From positions 18,529 through 82,528 of the forward strand of contig VGEO01000005.1 in assembly GCA_016869275.1 (NCBI GenBank): a stretch of DNA of 64,000 nt. The letters are read 5' to 3'. This DNA is from Alphaproteobacteria bacterium. Its GTDB lineage: Bacteria > Pseudomonadota > Alphaproteobacteria > SHVV01. Below are positions 1-8,600 of this stretch, piece after piece (the stretch's first letter is position 1; every line of letters begins with the position of its first letter). Under the pieces are notes generated by a model. It made no database searches. It had not been told where the DNA came from and saw nothing but the letters and a program-made list of their open reading frames with translations. Both the position numbers and the translations under genes were made by a program.

Positions 1-130
1 TTACCGCAGTTGGTAAAGGGGAGCGCCCAATACAACCGTGTGTAGCTTGGGGTGCGACTGCGGCGCCACCATCGACGCCGCCCGATTAGTTGCTTTCTCT
101 CCGCCGCCATGAGTACGGCTTTCGTCCGCT

Positions 131-645
131 ATGGCTGAGCGCCGTCGCGTCCGCATCTTCATTTCGTCGCCTTCCGATGTCCGCCCTGAGCGCTTGATCG
201 CAGCGCGCGTGATCGAACGGCTGGGACGCGAGTTCGGCGGTCATCTCGTGGTCGAGCCGCTGTTGTGGGAGCGCGAGCCGCTACTCGCGACTCAACACTT
301 TCAGGACCTGATCACACCGCCGCACGAGACCGACATCGTGGTCGTGATCTTGTGGTCGCGCCTGGGTGGACGCTCGGCGACTTGTTCGACAAAGCCGGCG
401 ACCGCGCCAGCGCCAAGGCGGTGTTCGAACGCGGTGTGGCGGCCGCCGACCTGTTGATCGAACGCGAGCCGGCCGGCACCATCGCGCCAGTCCTCAAGCG
501 CGACATTCTCGATCGCCTGCAGGACATCGAAAAAGGGGGCGAAAGAACTAAGAACTCCCTCCCGCTCGCTCTGCTCGCATCCTCCCCTGCATGCAGGGCA
601 GGGCAATCGCATTTGGTTTGCTGGTGGGACACGGGCACACCCTAA
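131..645 (+). pseudogene. DUF4062 (STAND NTPase-type) gene with an internal deletion
   Basis: The first about 75 codons, in the frame that starts at 131, match the N-terminus of DUF4062 proteins (RIFISSPSDVRPER, then DIVVVILWSRLG), which usually precedes an NTPase and a TPR or WD40 tail in very long signalling or defence proteins. Near 360-372 the similarity ends and the +1 frame takes over with a TPR-like tail (LGDLFDKAGDRASAKAVFERG, ending around DRLQDIEKGG). The middle of the gene is therefore missing and the two ends lie in different frames. The tail then runs on into unrelated sequence to a stop at 643-645. Family assignment is from motif memory; the deletion is inferred from the frame switch and the absent core. 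Confidence 0.6.
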
Positions 646-661
646 GCGCCCTCTCCCGAGG

Positions 662-1072
662 CTATTTCGCCGCGCCCAACTGCTTCATGAACTCGGCGTG
701 GTTCGAGAAGTGCCAGCGCGCGACGAATTGGCCGCCGCGCACCTGATGCATGCTGAGCGAGCGCGATTCGACCTGCTTCCCGGTCGGCGTTTCGCCGTAG
801 AGCGAGCCCTTGTGGGTCCCGCTGAGCGCGCCGTTCAAGACGACCATGTCGCCCTCGGCGACCAGGTGATCGATCCGGATCTTGGCGTCGGGGATGGCGG
901 CGCGGATCTTGGTGATGACGCCGCGCAGGCCTTCGCGGGTCGCGGCGGCGCCCGGCGGCGCGCCGTGGTTGACGAAATCGGGTGCGTAAAGCTCGTCGAT
1001 CAGCGCGAGATTGCCGCCTTCGAGCACCTCGCGCAGGAAACGGCGCATCAACGCCTTGTTCTGTTCCGACAT
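662..1072 (-). CDS. SnoaL-like / NTF2-fold ester cyclase family protein
   Basis: 136 residues, the usual size of a one-domain SnoaL-like (NTF2-fold) protein. It has the typical opening helix (NKALMRRFLREVLEGGNLALIDELYAPDFVNHG) and the later GTHKGSLYGETPTGKQVES segment found in predicted ester cyclases that act on small cyclic or unsaturated substrates. It is cytoplasmic, with no signal peptide. It lies 65 bases downstream of the two binding-protein genes on the same strand and may be the last gene of that run. The substrate cannot be read from sequence, and the fold also occurs in hydratases and in non-catalytic proteins. Confidence 0.75.
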   Translation of the reverse strand: MSEQNKALMRRFLREVLEGGNLALIDELYAPDFVNHGAPPGAAATREGLRGVITKIRAAIPDAKIRIDHLVAEGDMVVLNGALSGTHKGSLYGETPTGKQVESRSLSMHQVRGGQFVARWHFSNHAEFMKQLGAAK

Positions 1073-1137
1073 CGGCCGGCTCCCAAAGAAAAAGCGGCCG
1101 GCCTCGCGATCGAAGCCGGCCGCGCGCGCTTAGGCCG

Positions 1138-2283
1138 TCAGTTCCACTTGCGGAGCAGGCCGTTGGCATCGAGCGTGACGAAGATCGGCTCGGCGCGGAT
1201 CACGTCGCCGTCCTTCATCCACTTCACCTTGCCGCTCACGGTCTCGATCTCGCCGGCCTTGATGAAGGCGTCGCGGATCTCCTGACGGTTGTTCAGGTCT
1301 TTCACGCTGCGCAGCACTTGCGCCAAGATATTAACGGCGTCGTAAGTCGCGACCACGAAGGCGTCGGGCGCCTTGTCTTTCTGCCCAGTCACTTCGCGCC
1401 ACAGCTTGATGTAGTTCTGCACGACCGGACGCTGGTCATCGGCGGCGTAGAGCGCGTAGCCGACGCTCCCTTCCGCCTTGCCCTGGCTGAGCTTGAAGTA
1501 GTCGACGCTGCCGATGATCGAGTCGAGCACGACCTGGGCGGTGACGCCGCGATCGCGGAGCTGCGCCAGGAACGTGCCGGCATCGCCCGGCTGATGCGAG
1601 AGCCAGACCGCATCGGGGCTGGCTTGGCGATGGTTCGCGACTTGCGACGCAAAATTGATTTCCTTGTTCTTGAACGACTGGTCGGAAACGATCTTGACCT
1701 TCAGGTCGTCGAGCGTCTTCCTGACGATCCGGATGTTGGTCAGGGTCGCGTCGTCATCGAGCGTATGCGAGATCGCCATGGTCGCGAACTTGAACTTGTC
1801 CTGCGATTTTTTGAGCAGGATCGGGATCACTTGCGCCGCGTCGGGCTGGTAGCGGAAGATCCAGCCGCCGAAATCGGGCGGCCCCCACGCGCCGGCCGAG
1901 GTCGGGGCCAGGATCGGGAACGCGCAGCGCTTCAAGTCTTCGTAGACCGACATCACCGTCTTGGTAGCGCCGATGCCGAAGATCATCGGGATCGCCTTGT
2001 CGTCGCAAATGCGCCGGTAGTCGGCCAAAAACTGGGCGGTGTCGGGGAAGCGCGTATCGATCTTGTAGAACTCGAGCGGCCGGCCGTTGATGCCGCCTTG
2101 CTCGTTGATGACTTTGAGCGCCGGCATCGCGCCTTCGTTCCAGCCGCGGTTGCCGAAGTCGACGAACGGGCCGCTGAACCCGGCCGCGTAGGGGAGCCGG
2201 ATCGGCTCCTTGGACTGCGCCAGCGCTGGGCCGGCGGTAATGGCGACGGCGACGGCCGCCGCGACCACGAGTAGCTTCTTCAT
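1138..2283 (-). CDS. ABC transporter substrate-binding protein, branched-chain amino acid type (copy 1)
   Basis: 381 residues with a cleavable signal peptide (about 1-22, ending ALAQS) followed by a Peripla_BP_6 / LivK-type type I periplasmic binding fold. Visible family features are the opening EPIRLPYAAGFSGPF, the QGGINGRPLEFYKID segment and the DAVNILAQVLRSV helix near the end. It should bind a small organic solute in the periplasm and deliver it to a LivHMGF-type permease, but no permease or ATPase gene lies nearby. It is 70 bases downstream of a closely similar copy, so the pair looks like a tandem duplication. Ligand unknown: the family also takes up amides, urea and aromatic acids. Confidence 0.88.
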   Translation of the reverse strand: MKKLLVVAAAVAVAITAGPALAQSKEPIRLPYAAGFSGPFVDFGNRGWNEGAMPALKVINEQGGINGRPLEFYKIDTRFPDTAQFLADYRRICDDKAIPMIFGIGATKTVMSVYEDLKRCAFPILAPTSAGAWGPPDFGGWIFRYQPDAAQVIPILLKKSQDKFKFATMAISHTLDDDATLTNIRIVRKTLDDLKVKIVSDQSFKNKEINFASQVANHRQASPDAVWLSHQPGDAGTFLAQLRDRGVTAQVVLDSIIGSVDYFKLSQGKAEGSVGYALYAADDQRPVVQNYIKLWREVTGQKDKAPDAFVVATYDAVNILAQVLRSVKDLNNRQEIRDAFIKAGEIETVSGKVKWMKDGDVIRAEPIFVTLDANGLLRKWN

Positions 2284-2353
2284 CTAAGTACCTCCCCTCG
2301 ATGGTTTTGGTCGGGCCCGATCGCGGCGTGCGACCCCACTCGACCGGTTTCGG

Positions 2354-3499
2354 TTAGTTCCACTTCTTCAGGATGCCGTTCGGATCGAGTTGGACAAAGA
2401 TCGGCTCGGAGCGCACGGCATCGCCGTCCTTAGGCCAGCTCACTTTCCCGCTGATGGTGTCGAGGTCGCGCAGCTTGGTGAACGCGTCGCGAATCTCCTG
2501 GCGGTTGTTGATGTCCTTTACCGAACGCAATACCTGACCCAGGATAATGACCGCGTCGTAGGTCGCGGTCACGAACACGTCGGGCACTTTGTCCGACTGG
2601 TTGGTCATCTGCCGCCACTGCTTGATCCAGTTCTGCACCACCGGGCGCGGATCGTCGGCGGCGTAGAGCGCGTACCCAACGGCCCCGGCCGCTTTGCCCT
2701 GCGAGAGCTTCCAGAAGTCGACCGAGCCGATGATACCGTCGGTCATCGCCTGGACGTTGAGGCCACGCTCGCGGAGCTGCAGCAGGAAAGTTCCAGCGTC
2801 ACCCGGCTGGTGCGACATCCAGACTGCGTCCGGGTTGCTCTGGCGGTGCGCCGCGACCTGCGAGGCGAAGTTGGTTTCCTTGTTCTTGAACGACTGGTCG
2901 GATGATACCTTGACCCCGATCTCGTCGAGCGTCTTGCGCACGATCCGGATGTTGGTGACGGTCGCGTCGTCGTCGTTGGTGTGCGAGAGCGCGACGTTCT
3001 TGAAGCCGAACTTGCCGTGCGCCTTCTTGACCAGGAGCGGCACCACCTGCGCCGCGTCAGGCTGGTAGCGGAAGATCCAGCCGCCGAAGTCAGGCGGACC
3101 CCAGGCGCCGGCCGAGCTCGGGTTCAGGATCGGCAGGCCGCAGCGCTTGAGGTCTTCATAGACCGCGATCGTCGCCTTGGTGGCGCCGATGCCGAAGATC
3201 ATCGGCGTTCCCTTATCGTCGCAGACGCGGCGGAAATCGGCGAGGAACTGCGAGGTGTCGGGGAAGCGAGTATCCATCTTGTAGAATTCGAGTGGCCGAC
3301 CGTTGATGCCGCCCTGATCGTTGATGATCTTGAGCGCCGGCAGCGCGCCTTCTTTCCACATGCGCTCGCCGAAATCGACGAACGGGCCGCTGAAGGCCGA
3401 AGCGTAGGGGAGCCGGATCGGCTCCTTCGACTGGGCTGCGGCGTCGGCCGCGACCAGGAACGCGGCCGCGGCGACGGCGGCCGACAACGTGAGCTTCAT
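2354..3499 (-). CDS. ABC transporter substrate-binding protein, branched-chain amino acid type (copy 2)
   Basis: 381 residues, the same length as its downstream neighbour and alignable to it from end to end without obvious gaps. Long stretches are identical, such as VQNW/YIKxWR and SVKDxNNRQEIRDAF. A signal peptide occupies about residues 1-22 (AAADAAAQS). The fold is Peripla_BP_6. Its start lies 22 bases downstream of the amidohydrolase stop, so the genes probably form one transcript in the order amidohydrolase, copy 2, copy 1, SnoaL-like. The amidohydrolase partner suggests a catabolic substrate, but no membrane component is present in the cluster. Confidence 0.88.
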   Translation of the reverse strand: MKLTLSAAVAAAAFLVAADAAAQSKEPIRLPYASAFSGPFVDFGERMWKEGALPALKIINDQGGINGRPLEFYKMDTRFPDTSQFLADFRRVCDDKGTPMIFGIGATKATIAVYEDLKRCGLPILNPSSAGAWGPPDFGGWIFRYQPDAAQVVPLLVKKAHGKFGFKNVALSHTNDDDATVTNIRIVRKTLDEIGVKVSSDQSFKNKETNFASQVAAHRQSNPDAVWMSHQPGDAGTFLLQLRERGLNVQAMTDGIIGSVDFWKLSQGKAAGAVGYALYAADDPRPVVQNWIKQWRQMTNQSDKVPDVFVTATYDAVIILGQVLRSVKDINNRQEIRDAFTKLRDLDTISGKVSWPKDGDAVRSEPIFVQLDPNGILKKWN

Positions 3500-3521
3500 C
3501 GTGACGTCTCCCAGGTGACGT

Positions 3522-4616
3522 TTAGTTGAGGTAGAGCGCGGCGGCGTTGGTATGGACGATTTTCTCCTGATCCGACCGCGGTAGTTTGTTCAGGAGCTGC
3601 GCGACGTCGCTCTGGGCGTTCAACGCCATCGAGCGGACGTGCGGGAAATCGGAGCCCCACATCAAGCGATCGGCGCTCACCGCTTCCATGCCGTGCTCGC
3701 CGAACGGGTCGTCGACCCAGCCGAACCAGGCGTTGCGGCGGACATAGTCGGAGGGTTTGGCGAGTTCGAGCTTGGGCAGCGACACGCGGCTCGCGAACGC
3801 GGTCGCCAGCGAGTCGATGCGCCAGTTGAAGTGCGGCAACCACGAGAACTCGAACTCGCTGATGACGAGCTTGAGCTTGGGGTGGCGGTCGAGGACCTTG
3901 CCGAAGATGAAGTCGGCAGCGAGCGTGCCCTTGATCTCCTCGAAGGTATCGATCGCCATCCGCGGCGCTTCGCCGGCTTCGTCCTTGGACTGCGGGTGGA
4001 AGAAGTCGGGGACCCATCCGGTCAGCGTGTGCAGCGTGAGCGGCATGTCGATCTCGACGCAGCGGGCGAAGAACGGATCCCAGATCGGATCGCGATAGGG
4101 TGGAATCCCCATCGGCGGGCGTACGTTGATGGTAACGCCCTTGAAGCCGTCCTTGGCCGAACGGTCGAGCTCCTTGATCGCCCACTGCGGATCGACGGTC
4201 GGGATCGAGGCGATGCCGATCAAGCGCTTCTTGTCGTGCGAGAAAAATTCGCGCATCCAGTCGTTGTAGACCTCGGCGCAAGCGGCGAGCGCGCGGTAGT
4301 GCTTGGACTGCATCACCACCAGCATGAAGGTCGGGTAAAGCACCTCGGCCGAGACTTTGGCTTCTTTTTGAAATTTCAGCCGCGCCTCGGGTTCGAACCC
4401 GGCCGCCGAGAGGCCCTTGTCGCGGTGTTCCTTGTCGGCGTCGCCCAGGCGCACGATCTGCCGCCCGGTGTAATAGAACCGGCCTTTTTCGCCGCGGAAC
4501 TCGGCGACCGGGTGCGGGATCTCGTCGCCGTACTTGTTGCCGAGGGCGTTGATCCAAAGATCGTGCTTTTCGAGGATATGCGAATCGCCCGAAACGAGCG
4601 TGTACTCTGCCGCCAC
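3522..4616 (-). CDS. Amidohydrolase family protein (Amidohydro_2 / ACMSD-like)
   Basis: 364 residues of a TIM-barrel amidohydrolase related to aminocarboxymuconate-semialdehyde and gamma-resorcylate decarboxylases. The usual N-terminal HxH is replaced by DSHILE, as in the DxHxxE subgroup. Candidate metal and catalytic residues follow in LTLHTLTG, in FSWLPHFNWR and in MWGSDFPH, whose Asp is the conserved one. It is cytoplasmic. It appears to be the first gene of a minus-strand run with two binding-protein genes. Decarboxylation or hydrolysis of a cyclic or aromatic acid fits the family, but the substrate is not determinable. Confidence 0.82.
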   Translation of the reverse strand: MAAEYTLVSGDSHILEKHDLWINALGNKYGDEIPHPVAEFRGEKGRFYYTGRQIVRLGDADKEHRDKGLSAAGFEPEARLKFQKEAKVSAEVLYPTFMLVVMQSKHYRALAACAEVYNDWMREFFSHDKKRLIGIASIPTVDPQWAIKELDRSAKDGFKGVTINVRPPMGIPPYRDPIWDPFFARCVEIDMPLTLHTLTGWVPDFFHPQSKDEAGEAPRMAIDTFEEIKGTLAADFIFGKVLDRHPKLKLVISEFEFSWLPHFNWRIDSLATAFASRVSLPKLELAKPSDYVRRNAWFGWVDDPFGEHGMEAVSADRLMWGSDFPHVRSMALNAQSDVAQLLNKLPRSDQEKIVHTNAAALYLN

Positions 4617-4790
4617 TTCAAACCCTCCCGATGGCTGTGCCGACGCGCTGGCCGGTCTTGTTCGTTATTCGAGGCGGGCCGAGGTTAGCATCGGCCCCGG
4701 CGGCGGTCCACAAAGCCGCCGGCCGCGGCCGTTGTCAGCGGCCTCGCCACGGCGCAAGATTCGGCGGTCCACGACCGATAGGAGGGCTCG

Positions 4791-5327
4791 ATGTCCGTGA
4801 CCGACCGTACCGGCGACGCCGGGTTTTTCGAGCGCCAGATGGCGACCTACGCGACCTATCACACCAACGCCCGCAATCGTCTCACCCACTTCATCGGCAT
4901 TCCAGCCATCGTGTTCTCGATCATGCTGGTGCTGGCACCGGCGCGGATCGAGTTGGCCGGGGTTGCGCTGTCGTGGGGCATCGTGGTCACGGCGGCGGCG
5001 TTCGTGCTGTGGGTCGCGCTCGACCGGGCGATCGGACTCGCGATGGCGCTGTTCCTGGTGCCGGGCTTGGTCGTTGCCGAGGCCTGGATCGGGGCGCGGC
5101 CGGGCGATGCCTGGAGCGCGTTCGCGGTCTTTTTTGTCGGTGGCTGGGTGTTCCAGTTCTGGGGCCACGCCATCGAGGGACGCCGGCCGGCCCTGGTCGA
5201 CAACCTGTTTCAAGCCCTGATCGGGCCGATGTTCATCGCGGCCGAGCTCTTGTTTGCCGCCGGCCTCAAGCGCGACCTCAAGGATCGGGTCGCCGCCCTC
5301 GCGGCCGCCGCCCGGCCCGCCCGGTAA
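4791..5327 (+). CDS. Mpo1-like (DUF962) integral membrane protein
   Basis: 178 residues. The segment YATYHTNARNRLTHFIGIP is the hallmark of DUF962/Mpo1 proteins; yeast Mpo1 is an Fe-dependent dioxygenase that alpha-oxidises 2-hydroxy fatty acids. The His in TYHT, the His in LTHFIG and the later His in FWGHAIEG are candidate iron ligands. About four hydrophobic helices follow (roughly residues 38-60, 62-80, 85-105 and 115-135). An excellent ribosome-binding site (AGGAGG, 5 bases before the ATG) fixes the start. It is monocistronic and divergent from the amidohydrolase. Function in this organism is inferred only from the family. Confidence 0.85.
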   Translation: MSVTDRTGDAGFFERQMATYATYHTNARNRLTHFIGIPAIVFSIMLVLAPARIELAGVALSWGIVVTAAAFVLWVALDRAIGLAMALFLVPGLVVAEAWIGARPGDAWSAFAVFFVGGWVFQFWGHAIEGRRPALVDNLFQALIGPMFIAAELLFAAGLKRDLKDRVAALAAAARPAR

Positions 5328-5461
5328 TAAAGTATTAGGCATAAAGCACTAATTATTCGGACGTTGCGAAAGAGGTGAGGGGCGCTCGAAAGCGGTGGAC
5401 AACCGCGCCGCCTGCTCGTAAACGTCCGGATCATGCGCGTGAGCCGCGAACCCTTGGTCGT

Positions 5462-5529
5462 CGTCGTACGACTCATTACCGGCCCGGTCTCTCTGGGAGA
5501 CCGGGATCGGTCCGGACGTTCGTACGACG
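5462..5529 (+). promoter_or_regulatory. Nested-hairpin leader upstream of the ACT-like gene
   Basis: Two perfect inverted repeats nest within one another. The outer 10-base arms CGTCGTACGA (5462-5471) and TCGTACGACG (5520-5529) enclose 9-base arms CCCGGTCTC (5483-5491) and GAGACCGGG (5497-5505). The structure ends about 20 bases before the ATG at 5551. No T-run follows, so it is not a simple intrinsic terminator. It could be a 5' UTR regulatory fold or a protein-binding site. It matches no riboswitch family that I recognise. Confidence 0.45.
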
Positions 5530-5550
5530 CACCCTTGGAGCCTGCGGCCC

Positions 5551-5868
5551 ATGTTGAAGCACTCGACTAACCTAGCCACCACCCCCGACAAGACGACCGC
5601 CGAACCGGCGCCCGACGCGGCGCCCGGGCGTTACCGCTATTCGGTCAAGGCCTTCGCCCAGCCCTCGATCCTCTCCAAGGTGCTCGAAGTGTTCGCGATC
5701 CGGAGCCTGGTGCCGGTCCGGGTATCGAGCCGGATGAGCGAACTCGCGCCGGGCGAACTTCGAATCGAAGTCGAAGTCGGCGGTCTGGAGCCCGGCGCGG
5801 CGGAACACCTGCGCGCCCGGATCGAGCAGTTCCCCGACGTCCGCAGCGTCCGCCTGCTCGGGCTTTAA
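5551..5868 (+). CDS. Small ACT-like protein (AHAS regulatory subunit-like)
   Basis: 105 residues. After a low-complexity Pro/Ala-rich N-terminus (1-27) comes a single beta-alpha-beta-beta-alpha-beta unit (YRYSVKAFAQPSILSKVLEVF, then VRVSSRMS, then the closing VRSVRLLGL), which resembles an ACT domain such as that of acetohydroxyacid synthase small subunits. No catalytic partner lies next to it; its downstream neighbour is convergent. A role in sensing an amino acid or other small ligand is inferred from the fold alone. A nested-hairpin leader precedes it. Confidence 0.6.
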   Translation: MLKHSTNLATTPDKTTAEPAPDAAPGRYRYSVKAFAQPSILSKVLEVFAIRSLVPVRVSSRMSELAPGELRIEVEVGGLEPGAAEHLRARIEQFPDVRSVRLLGL

Positions 5869-5896
5869 CGCACGCTTCTCGAACCCTTCCCGCTCG

Positions 5897-7252
5897 CTAT
5901 TCCTCGGCGAGCGCCTTGACCCGCGCGACCACGCGCGCGTGGCGCGCGACACCTTGCCCGTTCGCCGGATCGGTGACGATGTCGGCGACGCCGTGGCCGA
6001 TCCGCCACAGCGTCTGCTCGTCGTCGACGCCGTCGCGCTTCGGCACCCGGACGACCGTATCGGTGCAGTAGGTCGAAATAATCCGGCCGACCGAGCCGCG
6101 CACCGCCTTGGGTTCGCGCCCGGCCACGACCGCTTCCTGACCCTCGCGGATCAGGCGCCGCATCATCGCGATTCCCTTGTCCGAGCCTTGCAGGTGCTCG
6201 AGCGCGTGGATCGCGATCGGGCGCTGCGAGACCTGGGCGTCGTAGTCGCCGGGGATGCGCTGGCGCTCGGCGTAGGGTCGCTCGCCGGTCTGGCCGATGA
6301 AGTCGACCGATTCCTTGCCGACCGCGCGTTTGTCGCCTTTGCCGGTCGGGTCCGTCTCGGGATTGAACAGGCGCCAACCGATCGCCAAGCAGCTCTCGTC
6401 GTCGATCGGCACGCACCAACGCAGCAGACTGCCGCGGGTGAAGTGCTTTTCGCGGTACCCGTCTTCCCACACGAAGCCGGCGCGGAGGATGTTGGGCATG
6501 ACGACGTCGTTCATCCTGACCCAAACCTTGTCGCCGACGCGGCGCGGCGTGATGTAGTACATGCCCAAGTCGGACTCGCGGAACTCGAGCAGCGGCAGAT
6601 CGCCGAACGATTCCGAGAATTGGGCGCCGGCGATCCGCGTGTGCAAAAAGACGCCGTGGACCGGGTCCATGATGTTCTCGAATACCTGGATCCAGTTGCA
6701 GGGCGTGGTGATGGCGTACGGGACCAGGTCCTGCGCCGGGTCGGCGGCGACGTCGTAGGTCGGGAACTCGGGCTTGGCGTCGGGCGGCCCCATGTAGACG
6801 AACACCAGCCCTTTTTCCTCGTGCACCGGATAGGCGCCGTGACAGATCCGGTCTTTGAGCGTGCTCGCGGGGTCGTTCGGTGTTTCCAAGACGGTGCCGT
6901 CGACGTCGAACAGCCAGCCGTGATAGCAGCACCGCAAGCCGCGCTCCTCGATGGCGCCGAACTCGAGCGAGGTGCCGCGGTGGCTGCAGTGCGGCTCGAG
7001 GCAGCCGACCCGTCCCGAGCGGTCGCGGAAGAGAACGACCTCCTCGCCCATCGCCGTGACCTTGACCGGGAGGTCCTTGAGCTCGGCCGAAAGCGCGATC
7101 GGCTGCCAGAACCGGCGCAGATACTCGCCGCCGGCCGTACCCGGCCCGGCCTCCGCCAGCGTGCGGTCGGGCGCCGGGGTGCGGCGTCGATAATATTGCC
7201 CGTAGGGCTGCTTCAGGCTGCGCGGGCGCGGCGCGCCGCTGGCATCGTTCAT
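5897..7252 (-). CDS. Rieske non-haem iron oxygenase, phthalate dioxygenase-like alpha subunit
   Basis: 451 residues from the ATG at 7252, chosen because GGAG sits 8 bases upstream; a longer frame exists but has no support. The Rieske [2Fe-2S] ligands are in HCSHRG and CCYHGW (about residues 80-105). The mononuclear iron site is ENIMDPVHGVFLH, the D-x2-H-x4-H motif preceded by the bridging-region Asn. The order and the Gly-Tyr-rich N-terminus fit monomeric-type oxygenases of the phthalate 4,5-dioxygenase and vanillate demethylase group, which need a separate reductase. None is adjacent. Substrate unknown, probably an aromatic acid or aryl ether. Confidence 0.88.
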   Translation of the reverse strand: MNDASGAPRPRSLKQPYGQYYRRRTPAPDRTLAEAGPGTAGGEYLRRFWQPIALSAELKDLPVKVTAMGEEVVLFRDRSGRVGCLEPHCSHRGTSLEFGAIEERGLRCCYHGWLFDVDGTVLETPNDPASTLKDRICHGAYPVHEEKGLVFVYMGPPDAKPEFPTYDVAADPAQDLVPYAITTPCNWIQVFENIMDPVHGVFLHTRIAGAQFSESFGDLPLLEFRESDLGMYYITPRRVGDKVWVRMNDVVMPNILRAGFVWEDGYREKHFTRGSLLRWCVPIDDESCLAIGWRLFNPETDPTGKGDKRAVGKESVDFIGQTGERPYAERQRIPGDYDAQVSQRPIAIHALEHLQGSDKGIAMMRRLIREGQEAVVAGREPKAVRGSVGRIISTYCTDTVVRVPKRDGVDDEQTLWRIGHGVADIVTDPANGQGVARHARVVARVKALAEE

Positions 7253-7505
7253 CGCGTCGTCTCCGTTGCGGCAGGCGGCTGCCGCACGCCGGCATTGTTC
7301 CCCAAACGACGACGGCTGGCTACCCAGGCGCCGGACGATGGCGCCGAAAAAAGGCGCCGGTCCCGCTCGGGCAGCGGTGGCCGGCGCGGTCATGCCTGCT
7401 CCTGGCGGGGGTTACGTCGTGGCAGGCTGAACGTCGATTGGGAGCGTCGCCCTGGCGTCTTTTTCGCCCTCTTCCTTGGCGGCGAGCGCCGCGGCGCGCC
7501 GTAGC

Positions 7506-8597
7506 TCAGCGCGCCTGCAGTCCGGCATCGACCGCGACCGACTTGACGAGGGCATGGATCGGGGTCCCGGCGGCCAATTCGAGCGCGACCGCCGACTTGC
7601 GGGTGATGCGGGCCCAGAGCAGGATGCCGACGTCGATCAGGACGTCGACCTGCGGACCCTCCGCCGGGGCGATCGCGGTCACCTTCCCGCACAGCACGTT
7701 GAGGGTGCTGATCGCTGCGGGCTCGACTCGGGCGAGTGCGACATCGCGGGCGTGGATGCGGACGCGCAGGCGCGCGCCTTCGGGCAGGTCCAAGCGCGGT
7801 ACCACGAGTTCGCCGCCGGCGAAGGCGAGGTGGGTGAGGGCGTAGGCCGGATCGTGCCGGGCGACCGTGACCGCGACGACTGCACCGGCCTCGGCGCCGC
7901 CGATATAGGGCGCGAGATCGGGGCGCAACATCGTCGCCTCGAGCGGGCCGGCGGCGACGACGGTGCCGCGCTCGAGCACGACCACGGTCGTCGCCAGGCG
8001 TACCAGCTCATCGACCGCGTGGGTGACGTAGATGATCGGTACGCCGGCGTCATGGCCGAGCTGCTCGATAAAGGGCAGGATCTCATCCCGCCGCGGCCGG
8101 TCGAGGCTCGCGAGCGGCTCGTCCATCAGCAGAAGTTCGGGGTTCGCGAGGAGGGCGCGGCCGATCGCCACCCGTTGACGCTCGCCGCCCGAGAGCCGAT
8201 GCGGCCGACGGCCCAGCAGCGCCTCGATGCCCAATAGCGCGACCACCCGGTCGAAGCCGATCCGCCGCTCGGCCGGCGCCAGCCGCCGCCAGCCGTAGCG
8301 CAGGTTGTTGGCGACCGAGAGGTGGGGGAACAGGCGGCTATCCTGGAACACGTAGCCGATGCGGCGGCGCTCGGGTGCGAGGTCGATGCCGGCGTCGCGG
8401 TCGAACAAGACGCGGCCCCCGAGCGCGATGCGGCCGGCGCTAGGACGTACCAACCCGGCGAGCGCGTCCACCACCATCGTCTTGCCGGCCCCGGAGCGAC
8501 CGAACAGCACGGTGATCCCCTGCGCGGCTTCGAAGCCGACGTCGAGGACGAAGCCCGGAACCTCGTGGCGAAGGCGAACGCTGATCGCGGCCGGCAT
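7506..8597 (-). CDS. modC: Molybdate ABC transporter ATP-binding protein ModC
   Basis: 363 residues. The ABC domain has Walker A GRSGAGKT, the signature LSGGERQRVAIGRALL and Walker B LLLMDEPLASLD. The C-terminal third is a TOBE/MOP-like oxyanion-binding domain typical of ModC (VTAIAPAEGPQVDVLIDVG, then LWARITRKSAVALELAAG). It powers molybdate (or tungstate) import at the cytoplasmic face. It starts 3 bases after the modB stop and ends the modABC operon, which is preceded by a ModE-like operator. Confidence 0.93.
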   Translation of the reverse strand: MPAAISVRLRHEVPGFVLDVGFEAAQGITVLFGRSGAGKTMVVDALAGLVRPSAGRIALGGRVLFDRDAGIDLAPERRRIGYVFQDSRLFPHLSVANNLRYGWRRLAPAERRIGFDRVVALLGIEALLGRRPHRLSGGERQRVAIGRALLANPELLLMDEPLASLDRPRRDEILPFIEQLGHDAGVPIIYVTHAVDELVRLATTVVVLERGTVVAAGPLEATMLRPDLAPYIGGAEAGAVVAVTVARHDPAYALTHLAFAGGELVVPRLDLPEGARLRVRIHARDVALARVEPAAISTLNVLCGKVTAIAPAEGPQVDVLIDVGILLWARITRKSAVALELAAGTPIHALVKSVAVDAGLQAR

Positions 8598-8600
8598 CGG

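Noticed and set aside
982..2274. Long plus-strand open frame of 430 codons
   Set aside because: It is antisense to the first binding-protein gene, has no start signal or family motif, and its codon pattern mirrors the real gene as usual in high-GC DNA.
5375..5557. 60-codon plus-strand frame across the leader
   Set aside because: No ribosome-binding site, Arg-rich shadow-like composition, and it overlaps a strong hairpin.
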